This document shows, one piece after another, positions 51,336 to 62,425 of a stretch of 64,000 nucleotides of DNA. The notes under the pieces were generated by a model. That model worked only from the letters and a program-made list of their open reading frames with translations. It did not search any database and had not been told where the DNA came from. Position 1 is the first letter of the stretch. Every line of letters starts with the position of its first letter. The position numbers and the translations under genes were made by a program. This DNA is from Microglena sp. YARC (taxonomy: Eukaryota > Chlorophyta > Chlorophyceae > Chlamydomonadales > Chlamydomonadaceae): NCBI GenBank assembly GCA_022414725.1, contig CM039466.1, positions 12,922,008 through 12,986,007 of the forward strand, read 5' to 3'.

Positions 51336-51542
51336 TTAGAATGATTGGTGTTGGTAACCAATCACTACATAACTCAATGGATCCCTTACTACTGCCCGTT
51401 GAACCACACCATCACCAAATCGAACTGATGGCAGATTCAGTGGAACATCAAACACAGTGAACAAAGATCTATCACCTGTGATGGACATTCCAGCTCCAGA
51501 ATCCACATGCCACACACCCTCAGACAGGCTCGGACTACACAC
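51336..51542 (-). CDS. pol: TE4 aspartic protease active-site segment
   Basis: VWHVDSGAGMSITGDRSLF is the copia protease signature with an intact DSGA, in contrast to DCAA/DYAA in TE1 and TE2. The frame stops near 51336, and the rest of the protease continues in another frame into MNLLSVNAVAHSL of the integrase segment. Confidence 0.8.
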   Translation of the reverse strand: MCSPSLSEGVWHVDSGAGMSITGDRSLFTVFDVPLNLPSVRFGDGVVQRAVVRDPLSYVVIGYQHQSF

Positions 51543-51580
51543 ATTTGAGAACCTAGAGGTGCAGGAGAATAGGACAGGGC

Positions 51581-53762
51581 TTACCTGCTACTTCTGCATA
51601 GCAAACCCATCAATTTGAGCCTGCAAGGAAGACAATTGCTTTGGAGTAAGGTGACCTGGAAGGGCCAGGTTAGCAGGCAACGGTGAAGGAAGCGTTGGTT
51701 CTGCACGACCAGGGACCATTCGCAGGGCAGGGAACTTCGTCCAGCAACGGTCCTTCGAGTGACCATCCTTGTGGGGGCATGGTCCCCAGGTGCATTCCAG
51801 GCGCCTCTTGTTCGACCCAGAACCACCACCAGTCTTCTGCCGCCGCTGAAATGCAGCATTAGCAGGAAACTGAGGAGCGGTCCGGGACCAACCAGGATGC
51901 CTGGAATCCGACTGAGGGAGCGCTATGTTAAGAATATCTAGCTGCCTATATTACTCTAGACAGGACCAGTACTCAACAGGTTGCTGGTTGTATATCAGGA
52001 TACCATACTTAATCCGCAGCGTTTCGAACCGGGGCAGACTCGCACCTTGAACTATAATGCCCATTGCATGACGCTGAGTCTGCGGAAACCCAGCACTGCG
52101 CAGGTCAGTGCACATACCGCGAACCCGACGAAAGAAAGCGTCAACGTGCTCATGAGTGCCCATGACCGAAGCATGATACTCCTTCAGCAAGAGAGGGACA
52201 CGCGAGGCAAGGGCATCGGACTGCTGCCTCCGGATATGCAAAAAAGATATCCCGAGGTGAAGCAAAGTCCCTATACACCTTGACTAGGGCATCCGTCATG
52301 TTGGCAAGCATCATGGATAAGATCATGAACTCTTGGCGGGGTAGGGTAAGCGCACTGAAACCCAACAGTGCAGGATCGACACTAGACTCACCATGAGAGG
52401 CCGAAGTTCCAGCAGCAGGAGGAGCACACCGAGGAGCTAAAGACTCACGAATCGCCAGAAAATACTCAGCAGCAAGACCAGCGTCATAAGCGCGCTGGTC
52501 ATCTAAGTTCCTGATGAGATCTAGGGAACGCGCAACACGCACAATGAGCTCGAAATCAGGACGAACAGGACAGAAAGGGAGTGGCACCTTAACAAACTGG
52601 TAACCTCGAAGGTCACTGTTCCTACGCCCAACCCCTCCAGAGGTCACACCATTAGCAGGAGGGTAGTTAATCCCTGGCATAAACAGGTCCCAGAAAAGCC
52701 CAACACTCTAGACCTAGCTCAGAATAAGCCATCACACGCCTAGCCTAGGGCGACCCTTGCTATCAACCATAGCCTGAGTGGCAGTCATATCCAGCCTACC
52801 GTACAGAGTGCGGTCCAAGGATTCCCCAACATGTTGAGCTTGGCGGATAAGACGGCAGTCCTGCAGGGATAGACGCAGAGGATGTCCGCCATCGAGCAGA
52901 TGCTCCCAGGAGTCGCATGACAGCGAAGGAGGCACATATGGCGGAGGGCCAGGAGCAGGGGGCTGCTCCACAGGCGGAGGCGGGGTGGAGGGGGCTCCTG
53001 CGAAGGGCCAGCAAAGGATGCGCGGCCAGCTGCGCAGAAGCCTCTCGAGCACGAGTATTGTAGCCAGACAGACCTCGGTCCGAGGCAAGGTGAAAGACGC
53101 AGACTTCTGCATCAAAGACGGCCTGGCCACCTCCGGGTGGACAGGTGGAAGGGGCGCAAGCAGAGGCGCAGAGACTGGATCAGGCTTAAACTCCGGGGAA
53201 GGCGCAAGAGCAGGTGCCGACAGAGGCTCATACACAGGAGAGACGGTAGAATTGAACACTCGAGTAGCAGTGGAAGGAGTGACTCCACCGAAGTCACCAC
53301 TCATAGCACTCTGCAGATCTTCATCACCATCATCAGAGTCATCAGCATAGCCATCTGCACGGCGATGACGAGCAAGTTCTTGATAGTCGTAGTCAAAACG
53401 GGCATCAGGAGGAGGAGGCGCCCTTGCGTACTGGATAATCTGAGTGGAAGCACAGCAGAGTCGCATCAGAACGTCTCAATCTCAGGAGAGAGACGTCGGA
53501 CAGTAGCAGAAGGAGCCGTAAAGGTGGAGGATTGATTGGGGGGGGTTACTTCCACGATGGCGGAAGGACTCTCATGACCGCTAGCAGAGGCAGCTGGTGC
53601 ACAGACGTCTGGCCAATCATCAAGAGGACCCGGGTCCTCCTTAGGAAGGACACGGTCGCAGCCATTGCTGATAATGACACTGCGCATCCCGCGCGTCCAA
53701 GATTCTCCATTCTTGTCGTGGAGTTTCTCAAAATTAGCGGGAGGCCCTCGCGGAAGTTGCAT
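51581..53762 (-). pseudogene. gag: TE4 Gag, broken into several frames
   Basis: Starts MQLPRGPPANFEKLHDKNGE at 53762. Pieces lie in frames 53762-53466, 53466-52732 (Pro-rich), 52680-52150 (VKVPLPFCPVRPDFELIVRV), 52265-51951 (HEHVDAFFRRVRGMCTDLRS) and about 51950-51581, the last with the zinc knuckle CTWGPCPHKDGHSKDRCW. At least four indels or stops separate them. Together they represent a Gag of about 700 residues. Confidence 0.75.
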
Positions 53763-53798
53763 CGCAAAGCAGTGGTAGTAAATGAGGGACCGTAAACC

Positions 53799-54100
53799 TA
53801 TCAGCTTGGATAACACTCCGGAGAGTGGACTTAGTGTGTGCAGCACGCCAATCTATAAATGCGGAGACGAGAATAAATATTACAAAAGATAGTGGAACCA
53901 TAAAGGGACACCAGCGGAGGAAAGGGGGGCGGTAGCCTGGAACCTGATCAGGGTACAGGTTAGACAGCGCGTGTCAGAAGAACCGATGACGCAGTCAACA
54001 GTAAGCTGACATAGTACTGTCAGGACCGATAGTTCTAAGGAAGTACATAAGTAGTCACCAAGTCATAAAACGCGTGAGAGCACCGCAATTCATGCTGACA
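53799..54100 (-). repeat. TE4 5' LTR
   Basis: 302 bp; by eye only one base (agataatgg versus agatagtgg) differs from the other LTR. Confidence 0.93.
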
Positions 54101-55600
54101 ACCTACCCTGCTCTGCTCATCACTGTCGTCTTGCCTCTTGCCATTATCCCTTCCTCTCTTTGCTCTCCAACACCTGCCCTCCCTTATTCATCACTACCGT
54201 CTTGCCCCTTGCCATTGTCCCTGCCCTCTTTATGCCCTAACACCTACCCTGCTCTGCTCATCACTGTCGTCTTGCCCCTTGCCATTATCCCTGCCTCTCT
54301 TTGCTCTCCAACACCTGCCCTCCCTTATTCATCACTGCCGTCTTGCCCCTTGCCATTGTCCCTGCCCCTCTGTGCTCTCTAACGCCTATCCTGCTCTGCT
54401 CATCACTACCGTCTTGACCCTTGCCATTGTCCCTGCCCCTCTTTGCTCTCTATCGCATGCCCTGCCTTGTTCATCACTGCCGTCTTGCCTCTTGTCATTA
54501 TCCCTGCCCCTCTTTACTCCCTAACACCTACCCTGCTCTGCTCATCACTTACGTATTGCCCCTTGCCATTAACCCTGCCTCTCTTTGCTCTCTAACGCCT
54601 GCCCTTTCTTATTCATCACTGTCGTCCTGCCCCTTGCCATTATCCCTGCCCCTCCTTACTCCCTAACGCCTATCCTGCTCTGCTCATCACTGCCGTCTTG
54701 CCCCTTGCCATTATCTCTGCCCCTCCTTACTCCCGAACGCCTATCCTGCTCTGCTCATCACTGCCGTCTTGCCCTTGCCATTGTCCCTGCCCTCTTTGCT
54801 CTCTATCGAATGCCCTGCCTTGTTCATCATTGCCGTCTTGCCTCTTGCCATTATCCCTGCCCCTTCTTACTCCCTAACGCCTACCCTGCTCTGCTCATCA
54901 CTGTCGTCTTTCCCCTTGCCATTGTCCCTGCCCCTCTGTGCTCTCTAACGCCTGCCCTGCTCTGCTCATCACTTCCGTCTTGCCCCTTGCCATTATCCCT
55001 GCCCCTCTTCACTCTCTAACGCCTGCGCTCCCTTGTTCATCACCGTCGTCCTGCCCTTGCAATTATCCCTGCCCCTCCTTACTCCCTAACACCTACCCTG
55101 CTCTGCTCATCACTGTCGTATTTTTTCCCTTGCCATTATCCCTGCCCCTCTTTGCTCTCTAACGCCTGCCCTCCCTTGTTCATCACTGTCGTCCTGCTCC
55201 TTGCCATTATCCCTGCCTCTCTTTGCTCTCTATTGCATGCCATGCCTTGTTCATCACTGCCGTCTTGCCTCTTGCCATTATCCTTGTCCCTCCTTACTCC
55301 CTAACACTACCCTGCTCTGCTCATCACTGTCGTCTTGCCCTTGCCATTATCCCAGCCCCCTTACTCCCTAACACCTACCATGCTCTGCTCATCACTGTCG
55401 TCTTACCCCTTGCCATTATCCGTGCCCCTTTTTGCTCTCTATCGCATGCCCTGCTCTGCTCATCACTGTCGTTCTGCCCCTTGCCATTGTCCCTGCCCCT
55501 CCCTGCTCTCTAACGCCTGCCCTCCCTTGTTCATCACTGTCGCCATGCCCCTTGCCATTATCCCTGCCTCTCTTTGCTCTCTAACGCCTGCCCTGCTCTG
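54101..55600 (+). repeat. 71-bp satellite array, right part
   Basis: Continuation of the array at 45893-47239 after the TE4 insertion, about 21 more units. It ends just before a catgactttcag acceptor-like sequence at 55612. Confidence 0.95.
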
Positions 55601-55612
55601 CATGACTTTCAG

Positions 55613-55698
55613 GGCAAGAGGATGGATGGAAATGCTACAGCTGCGATGAAGATTGCTGCCATGAAGGAACTATAAATGCCGAAGATGGAAATATATAA
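55613..55698 (+). other. Candidate terminal exon after the satellite intron
   Basis: Directly follows gactttcag. In phase with the exon at 45639-45716 it reads QEDGWKCYSCDEDCCHEGTI and ends at TAA 55696-55698. Cys-rich and acidic; no family recognised. A second frame is also open (GKRMDGNATAAMKIAAMKEL then stop), so the phase is not certain. Confidence 0.4.
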
Positions 55699-56090
55699 TA
55701 GAATCAGCGAAGATATATAGATGTATAGCTTTGCTTGGACGTTTCTACTTAGTGGATATATGGGCGTATGTCTTCATGAGTAGACAAATGGATAGCTGCC
55801 TGCAGGCTGCCTATATACTTGTACTTGAACTTAATTAGCTACATGGCTCCAGCCAGCAATTTGGCTGCTCGTCGTCTTTTGCTCGCTGTCTATCTATGGT
55901 TAATGGATATAGAGGAAATATATGGGATGTAGCGGATGTACATGTGTAAGGATGCTTACATAGATATATAGGTAGATCAATAAGTTAATGGATGCATACG
56001 GTAGTTTATTATGTATGTAATCTATCTTCTCGAATCCTGATGTAATTGAGAAATGCTCCTGGAAAATATTCTTGAAAATGTGACCTCTCC
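55699..56090. other. CACTA-like interior, non-coding AT-rich stretch
   Basis: Rich in atatatag words; likely 3' untranslated and flanking sequence. No gene. Confidence 0.4.
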
Positions 56091-56428
56091 GACCACCGTG
56101 CCCAAACCGCCCATAGCGAAGTACAGGCGAAAAGTCTCAGAAGACCGAACATTTCGCCTCATTACCGTGCACAAGCCGCCGTGCGTGGCGAGATGCCGTC
56201 GAAATATCTCAGAAGTCTGAGACATTTTGACGACAATCCGCCTTGGCTAAATGTAGGCGAAATGTCTCAGGATTCTGAGCTACACGCGACGCGGGTATAG
56301 GGCTTACCGCTAGAGTCAGAAGTGCCAGGTCATTAAAGGACTATGACTAATCGCGGACCCCGCGTGCGTTCCGCGTGCATTCCGCTGCGCTCGTACGCAT
56401 TTAGCGAGCTGTCGACTTCCCCGAGTGT
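56091..56428 (-). repeat. CACTA-like right terminus and subterminal repeats
   Basis: Copies of the motif aggcgaaa(a/t)gtctcag, its complement ctgagacattt and gaacatttcgcct occur at least five times between 56130 and 56270, in both orientations. The TIR follows at the very end (gagctgtcgacttccccgagtg). Confidence 0.75.
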
Positions 56429-56858
56429 TATTCGAAGGTGACCCCTTGGGGCGGGGTTTCATATGGTGGTCGCACGATTGATACTCCTTAAATAACTCCA
56501 TACCTTGGAGGAGACTGGAGACATGTTTATCGTTACTTGCATTTTTCGGGAGGATGAACATACCCGATGTGTCGAAGGGTGCATCGTTTTTGCATTCCCA
56601 ATAGTGTTCCAACACCGACACGACGTCATCCGGAATGGGGTGCGCGTATATGAACTCGTTTGCGATGGAGACTCGCATGCGAAACTCCGTAGAGAACTTC
56701 AAGAGACAAGGGGACGAAAAGGCATTAGTAGAAGTTACATCAATAGATGGGGTTAAGCCCAAGTTAGAAAATAGTTCCTCCTGAACTTGTAACAAGAGCT
56801 CAAGCGGCTCGACTACTACTACTTTATCGTCGCCAATTACACGATCCAGGCTCGTCAA
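56429..56858 (-). CDS. Gypsy Gag-Pol region next to the CACTA insertion
   Basis: The minus frame reads RVIGDDKVVVVEPLELLLQV, then VVSVLEHYWECKNDAPFDTS and LLQGMELFKEYQSCDHHMKP, and runs into the CACTA terminus at 56428. The YWE-x-K-x-x-AP-x-x-TS block resembles a conserved block found between Gag and Pol in some green algal gypsy-like elements. It joins in frame to 43433 on the far side of the CACTA-like element. Confidence 0.65.
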
Positions 56859-56876
56859 TACCTGACCGGCCGATTC

Positions 56877-57947
56877 CTATTCCCAAATCGGGATGGGACC
56901 GTTGCCGTCAAGGGCCCAGTCGGGACATGTCGTCTCATTGAGGCAGGGCCAGTTGGGCAAGTCCCGTGTGCGACAGCGGCGGTCAGCATTAAGCGACTGC
57001 GCACACGTCTTCATGTAGCGAAAACAGAAGAAGAAGCGGGCTCCGTTCTGAAGCCAAATGGTTTGCCCAACGCTGACCGAGTTGTTCATGTGCATAGCAT
57101 TCTGAGGGTCTTGACCCGAAAAGTCGGGGGTGCGCAGCCCGACGGGCTGTGACCGGCCCCGCCCCGCACCCTGCCCGTATCCTCCTCGACCACCATGGCC
57201 CGCGCCGCGGCTAATAGAGCCTCTCCCGAGCGTGCGATCAGCACCTTGCAAACTGAGGACCTGCGACCTTGGCGATCCACCCAGCTTGGCGGTGTGTGTA
57301 GGTTGCATTGCACTACGTCCTCCACCCCCACGGCCAGAGGCCGGGTTGCGACTACCGTTGGCCGCCAGTTTGGGGCTCTTGGCTGGGCGAGAGTTCATCT
57401 CCCCGTCGTCCTCGGTGGTCCTTACGCCCTGCGAAGAGAAAGAATCAGTGTCAGAATCGGAGGGGGGGGATGTGGTAAAATTTACTCGATTGAATGTAAG
57501 GTCCTTACCCGGGTATTTAGTATCCGCGGGCTTCTTGAACAGATACCTCGATTTTTGATTAGCGTAACCTCCCCTCTGATGGCGATCGTGCTTGTCCGTT
57601 ACGGATTCGCCACGCGCCGCGACAACTTTCCTCGCCTCGTCCAATTGCAGATAGTGGAACAAGTCCTCCGTCGTTTTGAATAGCGTGCCCGACTCGCGCC
57701 TAGAGTGTGCTCCGGCGCGGAGATCGTCGGAGAGGCCAGTGCGAAAGAAGTTTAACTTCTCGCGATCGGTGAGATCAGGGACTTTGCGAAATTCCGACTT
57801 GATGGCGTGGTAATAATTATTCTGCAAGGATCGAGTATCTTGGCGCAAGCCACCTTCGTGTAGTCTGGTGAGAGCGACGTGTGATTCCGTTAATAGTTCG
57901 GGCATGAGGAGCGATTCAGCCCATGTCACGATGCCCATGAAATCCAA
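56877..57947 (-). pseudogene. gag: Gypsy Gag, capsid and nucleocapsid-like part
   Basis: 356 codons. The helical capsid-type region includes LNFFRTGLSDDLRAGAHSRR and TTEDLFHYLQLDEARKVVAA, followed by a Gly/Arg-rich basic segment (HGGRGGYGQGAGRGRSQPVG) likely to bind RNA, and a Cys-containing end (CFRYMKTCAQSLNADRRCR). It is separated from the upstream part by a stop near 57960 and from the downstream part by a stop near 56877. Confidence 0.75.
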
Positions 57948-57968
57948 CCCGTCTAACTCGCTGCCCGC

Positions 57969-60496
57969 CTACGCTTCGTCGAAAGTGGTGCGGAGTTGGC
58001 CAGTGAATGCGCCCGACAGGTGAGGAACAATGCGCTCGAACGGCCCAAGGTAACCGTCGGAAAACTGGAGCTCGAGGATTGTGACGACATTGTAGACCCA
58101 TCGGCGCAACTTAGCTCTAGAGCACTTGTTCGACAGTTTGTGATCAATGAGACGTAATTCCTTTCTCATTTCAGTAACCCGCTTTGCAAACCCACTGTCG
58201 CGATCACCGTGACGAGGGGCGCGATCAGCGGAATGAGGGGCGAGCGGTGGGAGCGATCCGGGTCCATCTGGTCCACCTGGTGGGGCGTCTGGAGGCAGGG
58301 GCGAGGCCGCGCGAGCTTGTCGCGTTGACGAAGGGGTATCCGTCGGCGGCGCCGCCGCGCGCTTCGCACGAGGTCGAACAGGGACCGGGGGCTCCGTCGA
58401 AGGCCTCACTAGCGGGCGACGGCGGGGGCTCGGACCGAGGAGCACGAGGAGCGCGATCCGAGGGCGGTCGCACAGGCGGAGCCTGGCGGGGCGATCCTGG
58501 GGGATCGGCGATGTCCTCGTCCGACGAGACGTAGCCGGAGACCAAAATGGGGTCGTCGGGGAGTACTGGCGCGCCTGGCGATACAGTCGGCAGGGAAGGG
58601 CAAGCGCTACCCCGCGGGATCGAACCTCGTTGCATTTTGCCCGTGAGAGGACCCGAGGGTGCATAGTCGGCGGGGATTTGAAACGGTTCAGGAGTGAATG
58701 TCGGGGCGACCTGAGCGATAGCTATCAAATTTAACAACCCAGAATTACCAACATCCCGCACCTGCCTGTCAGGTGCACGAGGCAATGTCTCATCCATTTT
58801 GTCGTCATTGGCTTCCGCCGCCGGGTAGTGGGGAAGCAGCTTCGTGCCCTTGAGGGCGGCGTCCTTGCTGACGATGTCCTTGATGTTCAAAGGCATGGCG
58901 AGCATCCAGTTCTGTTTCCGCATCTTGGCGGCAGTGAACAACCGGGTCATATGATCCCGGACATCGTCGATCGCTTGCAGCGAATTCACAATGTCCTCGG
59001 GCTCGCAATCCAGGAGGAGCCCGTCAGCGTACTCGTTGAGATGAACCGCCAACTTTGCGTCGGCATAGGGCGCGATAGGGTGGTCCGCTGAGTGGTAGTA
59101 GAGCAGACCATCCGTCTTCGCCGCCTTGGCGTACGATGGCGTTGCCTTAGCCTGGCGGCCGCGCATTAGCGCCTGCTTGCGCGCAGAGATGGGGTCCAGA
59201 GGGGCGATGTCATCCTGGCGGGCGGACTGAGGCAGCGCATGCTTGCGCCCGACAGTCCTGCCGTTCCCAGTCCCGACGAAGAGGGCGTCGCTGGTAGAAC
59301 CTCGGGGGTCATTCTCCGTGTCCATGGGCTCGCCACCCGTCTCGTTGCGAGTCAAAGCAGCGAGATGCGCCGCGACGATGGCCGTGACATCTGCTTGCAT
59401 GAGGGCGGGAGCAGAGGGAGCAGCGGGAGCGGCGACTGGGCGCTTGCCGAAGTCGATGTTCTCCCGCGTGAGCTGCGCGACGACCTCAGCCAGGCGCGCG
59501 TTCTCTGCACGAAGGGGGGCGAGCTCTGCATGGGAGGGGGAATGTTGGGCGATTGACAATGAATTACCGCCGGTAGGGGGGGGAACAGTGTGCGATTGAC
59601 AGGCAAAACAGCGCGAGGACCATCTGATCGGGAAGGTATATCCTCAATATGAGCAAATGGATTGCAAACCGTGAAAGGCATGTTGGTTCTATACCTATCA
59701 GGCGTAAGACCGTGCTCACCTGTTTGAGATCGAGTCAGGTCTCGCTCGTTAGCCTCGAGCGCCGTGCGCATCGCATCCATGGCGGACGTGGAGTTCGCCG
59801 CAGCCAGAGTGTAAGCGGCCTGGAGGTCGCTCACTTCCTGGCGACTCTTGCCAAGATCCCTGCCGAGGGCGTAGTGGCTGTTAACCAGCTCTTGGCGCTC
59901 AGCAGGATCGCTCGCATTGGCCAATGCGGCCTCGGTAGCCGCGCTTGAGGCGGCGAGGCGGCGCACCAGATCGGCGATGCTGGCGTCCTTAGCGGAGACA
60001 GCCGACGTAAACTGGTCGGTCAAGGCCGAGTTAGCGATGGCGGCCTGATCAAGCTGTGCGCGGAGGTGTCCAATCTGCTCCACAGCGATAAGGTGATCAG
60101 GCATGTGTTCCCGCCGCTTGTGCTCAGCGCTAGCGCAATAGGTAGTGCTGGCCACCTCGAGGCAAGGTCCAGCCATCGTCGTCGTCGTCGTCGTTGGGGC
60201 AATGCCAGCGCTCAAAGGCGCGGCAGCGGCAGCGACCGCGGCAGCGCTCAAAGCGGCAGCGGTCGGCGCACCCGAGGATGCCGCCAGACCATTGAAGCCG
60301 GCAACCAGAGGCTGCAGCGTACCCACTGACACAGAGGGCCGCGCGTCGGCAGAAGCGGACTCGTCCTGCTTCGCACCGAGCTCAGTGTCGGGCTCAGTGT
60401 CAGACGACGCAATCCCTTCCGGATTGGTGTCTACCACTGAAATCGTAGGCTGCTCAGCAGCGGCGTCGGTACCCTTGTTGGTTGTGTGGGAGGCCA
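57969..60496 (-). pseudogene. gag: Gypsy Gag, N-terminal part in three frames
   Basis: Start MASHTTNKGTDAAAEQPTIS at 60496. The first frame contains an Ala-rich region and a coiled coil (about residues 130-260) and is open to 59352, though coding appears to switch to the second frame (59559-58225) near 59690-59550. The third frame (58664-57969) continues to the capsid part. The regions have high GC and Arg/Pro-rich low complexity. Two frameshifts are therefore needed to read a full Gag. Confidence 0.7.
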
Positions 60497-61248
60497 TTCT
60501 GCACAGGCAACAGCACAAGTCAGTAGGCTGGACAGGGATGAGTGGTGGGCTAGAGAGGGGGTATTACTCGCAACTCTAAGATGCCAAAATATCACCTGCC
60601 ACAGGGACTAGTAAAATTCGCGAGCGTAACGAGCTGATAATGCCTCAAACGTAACTGTGAATGACGCGTTCGTCCAGAATACGATGAGGGATATTTAGCA
60701 CTGCGAAGGCACGGACCACAGGGCAAGCAAGGAAGTACACCGACGAATCGAATTGCGCGACAGAATGAGCAAGATAGCAGGTGGACAGCACGAATAATTG
60801 ATGCAGCAACTAGGGAGAGCTGCAGGACAGGCTCGCGAAATACCCTAATTAAAGCAAGTACAGCCGAGGTGGCCAATGGAGCCGATGCTGCACTATTGAT
60901 CAATCCACGAGGGAGGTGCTCGGGAATAGAGCGTTAGAAGCTATGACCAAAAGGACAGGACGTGAATGCAAGAATCGAGAACGTAGGCCAGACAGGGGCA
61001 GGGCAGGCTATGAAAAGATGCCCATGCAAGACAGGTCGCAGGCGGCCTAGTGCGTGTCGAGCCTAACAGGACCGTTCACTGCGAGAACCGAACAGGCGCT
61101 ACGTGTATTCGTAGCCACAGGGAAGAGCAGGAACAAAGAGCAGCAAATGCCAGAAAAGTTGACAGGATGTCCTGGCGGGTGCGATTAATTCGAAGAAAAA
61201 TGCGTATGCGTGCGTATGTGTATGCGTGAGGTCCCTAAGGAACGAAAC
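60497..61248 (-). other. Gypsy 5' leader
   Basis: Non-coding sequence between the primer binding site and Gag. It includes a small alternating purine/pyrimidine stretch tgcgtatgcgtgcgtatgtg near 61200. Confidence 0.7.
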
Positions 61249-61262
61249 CAGCTCCGCTACCA
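61249..61262 (-). promoter_or_regulatory. Gypsy primer binding site
   Basis: Reads TGGTAGCGGAGCTGG on the minus strand directly after the 5' LTR. It is similar to TGGTATCAGAGC, the binding site for initiator methionine tRNA used by many retrotransposons. Confidence 0.65.
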
Positions 61263-61263
61263 G

Positions 61264-61610
61264 TGTAACAGCTCAAGGATGCCTACAGCAGCTTGGGAGT
61301 TAGTCTAGGGAACAGGCTGCGTGATGTGTGTTTACGTGTATGTTGATATGGGTGAACTAGCAGAACAGGTGGGGTGTTACCTAGGTAGGGGATGTCGAGT
61401 AGCTTGGATAGAACGTCTTCGTGGTAGGAGTAGAAGGGTTCGTTCCGAGTAGCTCGTGTCTATGTGCGCAACGTGTGCGTTGTGAGAGATGAGGCAGTAC
61501 ATAGGTATGGTACTGTATCATGTGCGTTCGTCACGTGGCTTACGGGTACGGGGTACCCGTATGCCTTGCTGGACGGCCAGAGTACCCGTGAAGGGGTCTG
61601 TACCGTTACA
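61264..61610 (-). repeat. Gypsy 5' LTR
   Basis: 347 bp, TGTAAC...GTTACA, followed by the TTGAC duplication at 61611-61615. Confidence 0.9.
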
Positions 61611-62425
61611 TTGACTACTGATGGACCCCAGCCTCTGCAGTATGCTGAGTCAACAAGAGGCAAGTCCACACCCATGTCCCTCCCACATACCCCCCTGGAT
61701 GACAGTACTTACTTGGGACCCATGAATGATGCCTGTCTTATAGAAAGGGAAGAGTCCATGCCAGAACTAGTCTCAAGTGATGGCACTGATGATGATGATG
61801 AGGAGGAGAATGCAAATGTGGATCATGCTGTCGTCAGTACACCCCTTGATCACTACCAGACAGCCCTCCAGACAGAATGGCTTTTAGACTATGCAGCCCA
61901 CTCCCACTGCACTAGTAACCCATCCCCTCTTACTTATAATCATGATAGTCACCCAACCAGAACTGATCAACCCAGCTGCCCACTACAATGATGACTTTGC
62001 TGGCAGCTGCTCCATCCCACAGGAAAGTGCCAGTAGCTCCAGCAGTCTACCAGATCTGATCCCAGTCATTGGTGATGATGACCTGCCTGACCTTGTCCAA
62101 GCCAGCCCACCATCCTTGCTCCAGTTAGACAATGGGGGGGAATTCTCACCACACCAAGATGATTTGTACACCACCTATTCCCATGACTTCATCCCAGATC
62201 CTGACTACTCCACCGCCTCTATCCAGCAGCTCCCCACTGTTCCCCATGATGAGCTCTGTAACCTGACAGAAGCACAAGCCGGAAGAGAAATGGTCCTCCT
62301 GCTAGATCAAGCCAGAGCCACATATGAGAATGCATTCCCTGTTGATGGACAGGGGTCCTGCACTCAGCATGAGCTCTCCCAAGCCCTTAGATTTGACCAA
62401 TGGATTCCCTCAGCTACCTCCCCTT
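61611..62425 (+). pseudogene. TE2 Gag end, protease and integrase remnant
   Basis: Resumes the TE2 frame after the gypsy element (TTDGPQPLQYAEST). It contains EWLLDYAAHSHCTSNP, the degenerate protease motif, then a frameshift and internal deletion compared with TE1 near 61920-61990. It continues with QLDNGGEFSPHQDDLYTTYS and CNLTEAQAGREMVLLLDQAR to 62425, where TE5 interrupts it. Confidence 0.8.

Larger units (their letters stand above)
47245..54100 (-). mobile_element. TE4: young Ty1/copia element inside the satellite
   Basis: 6,856 bp with 302-bp LTRs (47245-47546 and 53799-54100) that I see differ at one base, and a 5-bp duplication ACCTA. The minus strand encodes Gag, protease, integrase, reverse transcriptase and RNase H in copia order. 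Despite young LTRs the coding region has several frameshifts, so it was mobilised in trans, or the assembly contains indel errors. Confidence 0.93.
43434..56428. mobile_element. CACTA (En/Spm)-like DNA transposon with a nested copia
   Basis: Termini CACTCGGGGAAGT at 43434 and ACTTCCCCGAGTG ending at 56428. The inverted similarity continues (tcgctaaatg) to about 30 bp. The 3-bp target duplication TTA lies at 43431-43433 and 56429-56431. Both ends carry short subterminal repeats (gcgaaatgtctcag), as in CACTA elements, where a transposon protein binds such motifs. Without TE4 it is about 6.1 kb. Inside are candidate coding segments, probable introns and a 71-bp satellite. I could not identify a CACTA transposase domain, so the superfamily rests on termini and target duplication. 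Confidence 0.75.
34135..61610 (-). mobile_element. Ty3/gypsy chromovirus, nested and split
   Basis: LTRs at 34135-34485 and 61264-61610, both TGTAAC...GTTACA, flanked by the 5-bp duplication TTGAC (34130-34134 and 61611-61615). Coding is on the minus strand: gag (60496 to 56429), a bridge (43433 to 43317), protease (38693 to 38052), reverse transcriptase/RNase H and integrase with chromodomain (37766 to 34655). The gaps are filled by the CACTA-like element and TE3. Without these, the element would be near 9.8 kb. LTR divergence is about 2 percent plus a 4-bp indel. Confidence 0.9.
32210..62425 (+). mobile_element. TE2: second member of the TE1 family, split by other elements
   Basis: 5' LTR 32210-32429, leader with a C tract, gag to 34134, then interrupted by the gypsy element (34135-61610) and resumed at 61611 in the same coding context with a TTGAC duplication. 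It continues through the protease and integrase-remnant region to 62425, where TE5 has inserted. The 3' part is not in this window. It is the outermost and oldest member of the nest. Confidence 0.85.

Noticed and set aside
58184..60579. Several long plus-strand open frames over the gypsy gag
   Set aside because: High-GC antisense shadows of the minus-strand Gag; composition (Arg, Gly, Ser) without motifs.
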